Of a stretch of 64,000 nucleotides of DNA, positions 53,166 through 64,000 are shown in pieces. A model generated the notes under the pieces. It was not told the DNA's origin. It ran no database searches and worked only from the letters and a program-made list of their open reading frames with translations. Each line of letters starts with the position of its first letter. Position 1 is the stretch's first letter. The DNA comes from an uncultured Marivita sp. (lineage in GTDB: Bacteria; Pseudomonadota; Alphaproteobacteria; Rhodobacterales; Rhodobacteraceae): positions 496,001 to 560,000 of the forward strand of contig NZ_CANKYW010000002.1 in assembly GCF_947488135.1 (NCBI RefSeq), written 5' to 3'. Made by a program: the position numbers and the translations under genes.

Positions 53166-55514
53166 ATGACCGTGCGAGAGAAATTCGAAACGATGGATTA
53201 TGGGACCGCGCCGGAATCGGCGGCGGATGCCTTGGCTTGGCTTGTCGATCAGGGTGATCGCTTCGGGCATTTCATCGGCGGCGCGATGACCGATCCGGGT
53301 GATGTGTTCGAAAGCCGCAATCCGGCGACGGGCGAGGTTCTGGCGCATGTGACGCAAGCCACCCAAGCGGATGTCGACGCGGCTGTGGCAGCGGCGCGCA
53401 AGGCGCAGAAGGGCTGGGCCAAGCTCGGCGGGCCGGGGCGCGCGCGGTATATCTACGCGCTCGCTCGGCTTTTGCAGAAACATGCGCGGTTGTTCGCGGT
53501 GTTGGAGACATTGGACAACGGCAAGCCGATCCGGGAAAGCCGCGACATCGACGTGCCATTGGCGCAGCGGCATTTCTACTATCACGCCGGTCAGGCGCAG
53601 TTGTTCGACAGTGAATATGCGGGACGCGCCGCGCATGGCGTGTGCGGGCAGGTCGTGCCGTGGAATTTCCCGCTCTTGATGCTGGCGTGGAAGGTGGCCC
53701 CTGCCTTGGCGGCGGGCAACACGTTGGTTTTGAAGCCCGCGGAATATACCTCGCTGACTGCCTTGCTGTTTGCAGATATCTGCCGACAGGCGGGGCTGCC
53801 GAAGGGCGTGGTCAACATCGTGACCGGCGACGGGGCGGTGGGCGAGATGATCGTCACGCACCCGGATGTGGACAAGGTGGCCTTTACTGGATCTACCGCT
53901 GTCGGGCGTCGGATTCGCGCGGCGACCGCCGGTTCCGGAAAGGCGCTGACTTTGGAACTGGGCGGCAAGTCGCCCTATATCGTGTTCGAGGATGCGGATC
54001 TGGACTCCGCTGTCGAAGGACTGGTCGATGCGATCTGGTTCAACCAAGGGCAGGTCTGTTGTGCCGGGTCGCGGCTCTTGGTGCAGGAAGGTGTCGCGGA
54101 GCGGTTTCATGCCAAGCTGCGGGCGCGGATGGACAAGCTGCGGGTCGGCTCGCCATTGGACAAATCGATCGACGTAGGCGCGATTGTCGATTCCAAGCAG
54201 TTGGACACCATCACGCGGCTGGTCGATGGCAATACGGCAGGCGAGACCTATCGCGCGACTTGCGAGATGCCGGACACGGGCTGTTTCTATCCGCCGACCC
54301 TGATCACCGGGCTGGGGACAGCTGATCCGCTGATGCAGGAAGAGATCTTTGGCCCGGTTCTGGTTGGTACGACCTTCCGCACCCCGTCCGAGGCCGTCGA
54401 GGTGGCGAACAACACGCGTTACGGGCTGGCGGCGACATTGTGGAGCGAGAACATCAATGTCGCTTTGGACATCGCGCCGAAGTTGGCGGCGGGGGTGGTC
54501 TGGGTGAACGGCACCAATATGTTCGATGCTGCCGCTCCTTTTGGCGGTATCCGTGAAAGCGGGTTCGGGCGCGAAGGCGGGCCGGAAGGGATGATGGCCT
54601 ATACGCGGCCCTCTGGCACCGGCAAGACGCTGGGGAAGATCGAGGGCTTCGGCAGCGGGCCGGATGCGGAACCGCAGGCGGTGGACCGGACGGCGAAGCT
54701 CTATGTCGGTGGTAAGCAGGTGCGGCCTGACGGGGGCTATGCCTACGAGGTGTTCACCAAGTCGGGCAAGCTGATCGGGCAAGCCCCCTTGGCCAACCGC
54801 AAGGACGTGCGCAACGCGGTCGAGGCGGCGCAGAGTGCCAAGGGCTGGGCCGGGACAACGGCGCATCTTCGGGCGCAAATCCTTTACTACATCGCCGAGA
54901 ACCTCGCGGCCCGGAAAGACGAGTTTGCCACCCGGATCAACCAGATGACGGGCGCGCGCACGGGGGCCAAAGAGTTGGATGTGTCGGTGAACCGCCTATT
55001 CACTTATGCCGCCTGGGCCGACAAGTTCGACGGGCGTGTGGCGCAAGTGCCATTGCGGGGTGTGGCGCTTGCCATGCGCGAGCCTTGTGGTGTGATCGGG
55101 GCGATTTGCCCGGACGATGTGCCACTTCTGGGGCTGGTGTCGGTGATGGCCCCCGCCATCGCCATGGGTAACCGGGTGGTGCTTGTGGCGTCCGAACCCT
55201 TCCCGCTGGCCGCGACGGATTTCTATCAGGTGCTGGACACCTCGGACGTGCCGGGCGGAGTGGTCAATATCCTCACCGGTCGGCACGCGGAGCTGGCGCC
55301 GACGCTGGCGCAGCACATGGATGTGGAGGCGGTCTGGTCGTTCTCGTCCTCGGATCTCTCGGCAGAGATCGAGAGGGGGGCCACGCTCAATCTCAAGCGG
55401 ACATGGGTCAACAATGGCCATACACGCGATTGGATGGGCCCCGAGGGCGAGGGGCGGAGCTTCCTTGATGCAGCGACGGAAACCAAGACTGTCTGGGTTC
55501 CCTATGGCGCATGA
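53166..55514 (+). CDS. ALDH16-family double-domain aldehyde dehydrogenase
   Basis: 782 residues. The first ALDH domain (about 30-490) is complete: VVPWNFPL, Lys190 in VLKPAEYT, Glu264 in TLELGGKS and catalytic Cys298 in NQGQVCCAG. A second domain (about 505-782) repeats only the nucleotide-binding part (REPCGVIGAICPDDVPLL, MGNRVVLVASEPFPL) and lacks a catalytic Cys. This two-domain plan with an inactive second half is the ALDH16 family, known in Roseobacter relatives and animals. Likely oxidises acetaldehyde produced by DeoC (inference from adjacency). Confidence 0.9.
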   Translation: MTVREKFETMDYGTAPESAADALAWLVDQGDRFGHFIGGAMTDPGDVFESRNPATGEVLAHVTQATQADVDAAVAAARKAQKGWAKLGGPGRARYIYALARLLQKHARLFAVLETLDNGKPIRESRDIDVPLAQRHFYYHAGQAQLFDSEYAGRAAHGVCGQVVPWNFPLLMLAWKVAPALAAGNTLVLKPAEYTSLTALLFADICRQAGLPKGVVNIVTGDGAVGEMIVTHPDVDKVAFTGSTAVGRRIRAATAGSGKALTLELGGKSPYIVFEDADLDSAVEGLVDAIWFNQGQVCCAGSRLLVQEGVAERFHAKLRARMDKLRVGSPLDKSIDVGAIVDSKQLDTITRLVDGNTAGETYRATCEMPDTGCFYPPTLITGLGTADPLMQEEIFGPVLVGTTFRTPSEAVEVANNTRYGLAATLWSENINVALDIAPKLAAGVVWVNGTNMFDAAAPFGGIRESGFGREGGPEGMMAYTRPSGTGKTLGKIEGFGSGPDAEPQAVDRTAKLYVGGKQVRPDGGYAYEVFTKSGKLIGQAPLANRKDVRNAVEAAQSAKGWAGTTAHLRAQILYYIAENLAARKDEFATRINQMTGARTGAKELDVSVNRLFTYAAWADKFDGRVAQVPLRGVALAMREPCGVIGAICPDDVPLLGLVSVMAPAIAMGNRVVLVASEPFPLAATDFYQVLDTSDVPGGVVNILTGRHAELAPTLAQHMDVEAVWSFSSSDLSAEIERGATLNLKRTWVNNGHTRDWMGPEGEGRSFLDAATETKTVWVPYGA

Positions 55515-55613
55515 TCGCCAATTTTTCCCCGGGTCATTGAGAATTCACCTATGCGATGTTATTTTGATGCTACCCAGCGTCGGGGCGGAACGGCGCGTCT
55601 ATCAAGGAGGACG

Positions 55614-55670
55614 ATGTCCTGTCTTTTCAATCGGATGTGGCACATGCCGCTGACGGGGGTCTGCCGATGA
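55614..55670 (+). CDS. Possible 18-residue leader peptide before rsfS
   Basis: AAGGAGG (55604-55610) precedes ATG 55614 by three bases. The frame encodes MSCLFNRMWHMPLTGVCR and its stop overlaps the rsfS ATG as ATGA, so it could couple translation. Spacing is short. Alternatively the strong site serves a CTG start at 55619 in the rsfS frame, giving a longer RsfS. Confidence 0.4.
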   Translation: MSCLFNRMWHMPLTGVCR

Positions 55671-56032
55671 CCGGTACGCCCGAAACCGGATCAGCCAGCG
55701 AAGCGACGCTCGCGGCGATTCTTTCTGAACTCAACGACAACAAAGCCGAAGACATCGTGCAGATCGACCTGCGCGGAAAGTCCTCTATCGGCGACTACAT
55801 GGTTGTCTGCTCGGGTCGGTCGACCCGTCAGGTGGCGGCTCTGGCGGACAAGCTGCTGGAGATGCTCAAATCCGAACGCGGAATCCTGTCCAAGGTCGAG
55901 GGCAAGGAAACCGGCGATTGGGTGCTGATCGATACGGGAGATGTGATTGTACACATCTTCCGGCCGGAAGTGCGCGAATTCTACCAGTTGGAAAAGATGT
56001 GGCTCCCGGCAGGGGCGGCCCTGACCAACTAG
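55667..56032 (+). CDS. rsfS: Ribosomal silencing factor RsfS
   Basis: 121 residues from ATG 55667. In-frame GTG 55637 or CTG 55619 would add 10 or 16 residues, and the strong AAGGAGG is better spaced for the CTG. RsfS/Iojap motif: LDNKAEDIVQIDLRGKSSIGDYMVVCSGRSTRQVAALAD-like core and a final EFYQLEKMW. It binds ribosomal protein L14 and blocks subunit joining in starvation. rlmH follows one base after the stop. Confidence 0.9.
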   Translation: MTGTPETGSASEATLAAILSELNDNKAEDIVQIDLRGKSSIGDYMVVCSGRSTRQVAALADKLLEMLKSERGILSKVEGKETGDWVLIDTGDVIVHIFRPEVREFYQLEKMWLPAGAALTN

Positions 56033-56033
56033 G

Positions 56034-56507
56034 ATGCGGGTGCATCTTCGCGCCGTCGGGCGGCTTGCGGGCCGCTCGGAGGAACGCGCGCTGGTCGATG
56101 ATTATCTGACCCGGTTCGGACAGACCGGGCGCGGTCTTGGGTGGCGCTTCGAGGGCGAGACCGAGGTCGAAGACAAGAAGAACGGCGGGATGGCAGCGGA
56201 GGCGGCGCTGTTGCGGGCCTCCATCCCGGCCGGTTCCTTGGTCGTCTGTCTGGATGAGCGCGGGTTTTTGATGTCCTCGCCGGATTTTGCCAGAAAATTG
56301 CAGGGATGGGCCGATCAGGGGCGGTCCGACGTGACCTTCGTCATCGGAGGGGCGGACGGAATCGATCCGTCGCTGCGTGCGGATGCGGATATGCTGTTGT
56401 CCTTTGGCAAGATGGTCTGGCCGCACAAACTGGTGCGGGTGATGATTGCCGAACAATTGTACCGCGCCGCGTCGATCGTCGCCGGAACGCCCTACCACCG
56501 CGACTGA
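56034..56507 (+). CDS. rlmH: 23S rRNA pseudouridine-1915 N3-methyltransferase
   Basis: 157 residues, a SPOUT-class methyltransferase. LDERGFLMSSPDFARKL in the middle, FVIGGADGIDPSLR for the SAM-binding knot and the ending MIAEQLYRAASIVAGTPYHRD are all typical. Methylates m3-pseudouridine 1915 in helix 69. Coupled with rsfS in the common rsfS-rlmH pair. Confidence 0.96.
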   Translation: MRVHLRAVGRLAGRSEERALVDDYLTRFGQTGRGLGWRFEGETEVEDKKNGGMAAEAALLRASIPAGSLVVCLDERGFLMSSPDFARKLQGWADQGRSDVTFVIGGADGIDPSLRADADMLLSFGKMVWPHKLVRVMIAEQLYRAASIVAGTPYHRD

Positions 56508-56514
56508 CGATCGG

Positions 56515-57318
56515 TCAGGTGTAGGCGATGATGAGCAGGATCACACCGAGGATCACGCGGTAGATCACGTAGGGTGTGAAACTGACGGATTTCAGCAAAG
56601 CAAACATCAGTTTCAGCGCGGCCAAGGCTGCGACGAAGGCGAAGACCGCGGCGATGGCGGCATCGCGGAACAGCGCCATATGCGCTTCCTGGGCAACCTC
56701 GACCGTCAGGAATGCGCCAGAGGCGATGATCGTCGGGATCGACATGAGCATCGCCAGACGCGCGGCGCTTTCACGGTCGTAGCCGAGTTGCCGAGCGGCC
56801 GTGATCGTGATGCCCGAGCGCGAGGTGCCCGGGATCAGGGCAAGCGCCTGCCACAGGCCCATGATCACCGCGTCTTTCAGGCTCCAGTTCGCCGTGCGTT
56901 TAACCTCGGGGCCGGTCTGGTCCGCCCAGTAAAGAACAACACCGAAAATGAGCATCATCCAACCGATCACAGCGGTGGAGCGGAGCATGTCGTTATAGCC
57001 CGACAGTTTCAGGGCGAGGCCAAGAAGGACCACGGGCACTGTTGCGACAAGCAGGCAGAGCGCCCAGAACGCGCCTTGCGTGTCTACGCGACCCTTCGCC
57101 AATCGGCCCAGCCCCAAGGTGACAACCTTAACGTCGGACCAGAAATACAGTATAACCGCAAACAGCGTGCCAACATGAACAGCGACATCGAGCGCCTGAC
57201 CCTGATCGGTCATCCCGGTCAGATTCGGGAGAAGAATCAGGTGGCCTGACGACGAAACCGGAAGAAATTCCGTAACACCCTGAATCAATGCGAGGATCAG
57301 CAGATGGGTCAGGGTCAT
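56515..57318 (-). CDS. uppP: Undecaprenyl-diphosphatase
   Basis: 267 residues with about eight membrane segments. UppP/BacA motifs: LIQGVTEFLPVSSSGHLILL at the N-terminus with catalytic Glu and Ser residues, and LALIPGTSRSGITITAARQLG around residue 150 with the key Arg. Recycles the lipid carrier of cell wall synthesis and can give bacitracin tolerance. Convergent with rlmH and divergent from gltD. Confidence 0.95.
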   Translation of the reverse strand: MTLTHLLILALIQGVTEFLPVSSSGHLILLPNLTGMTDQGQALDVAVHVGTLFAVILYFWSDVKVVTLGLGRLAKGRVDTQGAFWALCLLVATVPVVLLGLALKLSGYNDMLRSTAVIGWMMLIFGVVLYWADQTGPEVKRTANWSLKDAVIMGLWQALALIPGTSRSGITITAARQLGYDRESAARLAMLMSIPTIIASGAFLTVEVAQEAHMALFRDAAIAAVFAFVAALAALKLMFALLKSVSFTPYVIYRVILGVILLIIAYT

Positions 57319-57462
57319 GAGGAACTGTCCGAAGTCGTAGGATGCGTCGGGTATAAAGTGTTAAAAACCAATAGGAAGCGATAATTTAAGTCCGTTTCGG
57401 ACCTATTTTAGCTGCATCGCAGCGCGATCGCTGAGGTCGAGGTCTGAAAAATCGTAAAAAAG

Positions 57463-57504
57463 GTCAGTATGACTGACTTTTCTTTCCAGTCAGTCTTCTA
57501 TAAT
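57463..57504 (+). promoter_or_regulatory. gltD promoter with dyad operator sites
   Basis: A consensus -10 TATAAT sits at 57499-57504. Upstream, GTCAGT-ATG-ACTGAC (57463-57477) covers the expected -35 area, and a third GTCAGTC (57489-57495) lies in the spacer, complementary to GACTGAC at 57471-57477. Best read as operator sites for a regulator of glutamate synthase. A transcript hairpin switch is less likely, because the sites are upstream of the probable start of transcription. Confidence 0.6.
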
Positions 57505-57538
57505 CAGACGCGACCAGTTGCAGGGAAGGACGTGAGTC

Positions 57539-58972
57539 ATGGCGAAACAGCCGATGTTGAAATTCGTGCAGGTTGCACGCGACATGCCCACGAAGCGTGA
57601 GGCTGAACAGCGGCGCGAGGACTTCCATGAGATCTATGCCGAATATGCCGATGCGAAAGCCAAGGAACAGGCGAGCCGGTGTTCGCAATGCGGCGTGCCG
57701 TATTGTCAGTCGCATTGCCCGCTGCACAACAACATCCCCGATTGGCTGCGTCTGACCGCCGAAGGCAGATTGCAGGAGGCATACGAGATTAGCCAAGCGA
57801 CAAACACGTTTCCAGAGATCTGCGGCCGCATCTGCCCGCAAGACCGTCTTTGCGAGGGCAATTGTGTCATCGAACAGTCCGGTCACGGCACTGTCACCAT
57901 CGGCGCGGTCGAGAAATACATCACCGACACCGCCTGGGAAGAAGGCTGGGTCCAGCCGATCAAGCCTGCGCATGAACGGAAGGAAAGCGTTGCCATCATC
58001 GGCGCCGGTCCCGGAGGACTGGCGGCAGCGGACGTGCTGCGCCGACAGGGTGTGCAAGTGACCGTGTACGACCGCTATGACCGCGCTGGCGGGTTGCTGA
58101 CCTATGGCATTCCGGGCTTCAAGCTTGAAAAGCCGGTTGTGATGCGTCGCAACGAGCAGCTTGAACAAGGCGGTGTGCGCTTTGTCCTGAACTGCAACAT
58201 CGGCGAGGACATGAGTTTCGAGGAGATCCGCGAACAACATGACGCGGTGATCATCGCGACGGGTGTCTACAAATCGCGCGATCTGGCGGGTCCGGGGTCG
58301 GGTGCCGATGGGATCGTCAAGGCGCTGGACTTTTTGACCGTGTCCAACCGCAAGAGCTTTGGTGATGACGTGGCCGAGTTCGACAGCGGAAAGCTGAACG
58401 CCGAAGGCAAGAAGGTTGTCGTGATCGGCGGGGGCGACACCGCGATGGATTGCGTGCGCACTGCGATCCGCCAAGGGGCGACATCGGTGAAATGCCTGTA
58501 TCGCCGCGACCGCGCCAACATGCCCGGCTCGCAGCGCGAGGTGCAGAATGCGGAGGAAGAAGGCGTGCAGTTCGAATGGTTGACCGCGCCGAAGGGCTTT
58601 ACCGGCGATCCTGTGGACGGCGTGATCGTCGAACGCATGCGTCTGGGCTTGCCAGATGCAACCGGTCGCCAGATGCCCGAAGTGATCGAGGGGTCCGACT
58701 ATGTCGAACCCGCCGATTTGGTGATCAAGGCGCTGGGGTTCGAGCCGGAAGCACTGCCGACGCTTTGGGGTGTGCCCGAGCTTGAGGTCACGCGCTGGGG
58801 TACCATCAAGGCCGAGTTCACAACAGGCGCCACCGCGCTTCCGGGCGTCTATGCCGTGGGTGACATCGTTCGGGGTGCTTCGCTTGTCGTCTGGGCGATC
58901 CGCGATGGACGAGACTGCGCCGATGCGGTGCTGCGCCAGTTGCACGGCGCGAGCGCCGTCGCTGCGGAATGA
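57539..58972 (+). CDS. gltD: Glutamate synthase small subunit
   Basis: 477 residues. Cysteines for two 4Fe-4S clusters are in CSQCGVPYCQSHCP and CGRICPQDRLCEGNC. FAD- and NADPH-binding folds follow (AIIGAGPGGLAAADVLRRQG and VVVIGGGDTAMDCVRTAIRQG), then GVYAVGDIVRGASLVVWAI. It passes electrons from NADPH to GltB. Overlaps the small GFA gene by four bases; order is gltD-GFA-gltB. Confidence 0.96.
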   Translation: MAKQPMLKFVQVARDMPTKREAEQRREDFHEIYAEYADAKAKEQASRCSQCGVPYCQSHCPLHNNIPDWLRLTAEGRLQEAYEISQATNTFPEICGRICPQDRLCEGNCVIEQSGHGTVTIGAVEKYITDTAWEEGWVQPIKPAHERKESVAIIGAGPGGLAAADVLRRQGVQVTVYDRYDRAGGLLTYGIPGFKLEKPVVMRRNEQLEQGGVRFVLNCNIGEDMSFEEIREQHDAVIIATGVYKSRDLAGPGSGADGIVKALDFLTVSNRKSFGDDVAEFDSGKLNAEGKKVVVIGGGDTAMDCVRTAIRQGATSVKCLYRRDRANMPGSQREVQNAEEEGVQFEWLTAPKGFTGDPVDGVIVERMRLGLPDATGRQMPEVIEGSDYVEPADLVIKALGFEPEALPTLWGVPELEVTRWGTIKAEFTTGATALPGVYAVGDIVRGASLVVWAIRDGRDCADAVLRQLHGASAVAAE

Positions 58973-59426
58973 GCGATCTCGTCGCCCCGTATCGTCGGAC
59001 GGGTACGTTGGAGGGGGCTTGCCTTTGCGGCTCCGTCCGCGTGACGATCGACGGCGATTACGTGGCCGCCGTGGGCGTCTGCCATTGCGGCATGTGCCAG
59101 CGCTGGAACGGGGTCGTGTTCGGCTGCTTTGCCGCCTCGGCCGAGGCGGTGACGATCACCGGGCCAGTGACCCGCCACGCGTCGTCGGAATTTGCCGAAC
59201 GCGCGTTCTGTGCGACCTGCGGCAGCCATCTCTGGATGCGGAACACGCAGCCCGAGGACGATTACGAATTCATGCCGGGGCTTTTCCCGGATGCGGCGGA
59301 GTTTCCGCTGATCTCTGAAATCTACGCTGACCACGCGCCAGCCTATGTGTCGCTTGCGGGCGATCACAAACGTGCCACGCGCGACGAATACGAAGCGAAA
59401 AACCTCTTTGTCGAAGGAGACACGCC

Positions 59427-59430
<4 letters not shown>
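58969..59430 (+). CDS. GFA-family (glutathione-dependent formaldehyde-activating-like) protein
   Basis: 153 residues. Zinc-binding Cys pattern of the GFA/CENP-V fold: GACLCGSVRVTI, then VCHCGMCQRWNG, and AFCATCGSHLWM. The family includes Gfa but most members have unknown substrates. It overlaps gltD at its start and gltB at its end by four bases each (ATGA), so it is translated as part of the glutamate synthase operon, an unusual insertion. Confidence 0.88.
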
Positions 59431-63965
<4,535 letters not shown>

Positions 63966-64000
63966 ATCGCAGCGAAGAAGGACCAGAAAGCCCGGTGCAC

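Overview
The window reads as a chromosomal segment of a marine-type alphaproteobacterium of the Rhodobacteraceae (Roseobacter group). The basis is high G+C codon use throughout, heterotetrameric sarcosine oxidase genes, an alphaproteobacterial SOS box (GTTC-N7-GTTC), an ALDH16-type aldehyde dehydrogenase, a homospermidine synthase, a serC leader RNA candidate, and several small dispersed palindromic repeats between genes. About 63 genes are supported. No rRNA, tRNA, CRISPR array, transposase or phage gene was seen.

Layout. 1-2041: soxB-soxD-soxA on the minus strand, with soxA cut by the window edge. 2167-6089: alpha/beta hydrolase, succinate-semialdehyde dehydrogenase, Hsp20 and an exported trypsin-like protease. 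6151-10088: glycolate oxidase operon glcD-glcE-glcF. 10211-16882: small membrane proteins, trhO and NAD salvage genes (pncA, pncB), with YkgJ- and TerB-type proteins. 16975-20882: a polar amino acid ABC importer and homospermidine synthase. 21048-26232: an XRE regulator, an unknown GNAT-like protein, a Tat-exported dioxygenase-fold protein with a ferric-reductase-like membrane partner, an MFS carrier and an aldose epimerase.

26246-28685 is the most accessory-looking stretch. G+C is visibly lower. It holds a CueR-type promoter driving a frameshifted, internally deleted copper-chaperone gene, a second decayed copy of the same promoter and gene start about 1.2 kb away, two uncharacterised genes and a NYN ribonuclease-like protein with a LOTUS-like C-terminus.

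28682-39399: rlmN, an ArsR-controlled permease, an IalB-like protein, asparaginase, and the serine pathway genes serB / serC-serA with a structured serC leader. 38389-47467: cytochrome bd-type oxidase (cydAB), a universal stress protein, an alanine symporter, smpB, a sulfurtransferase, an aromatic aminotransferase, and a two-gene monooxygenase/NIPSNAP operon with its divergent ArsR-type regulator. 47445-51274: an SOS-controlled but C-terminally shortened dnaE2 without imuA/imuB, and a phosphopantetheinyl transferase. 51378-63965: a glycosyltransferase-like protein, deoC-ALDH16, rsfS-rlmH, uppP, and gltD-GFA-gltB for ammonia assimilation.

No clearly new multi-gene system was found. The strongest leads are the duplicated and decayed copper-responsive locus, the shortened orphan DnaE2 whose last codons run through a palindromic repeat, a sarcosine oxidase delta subunit lacking zinc ligands, and several families of intergenic hairpin repeats.
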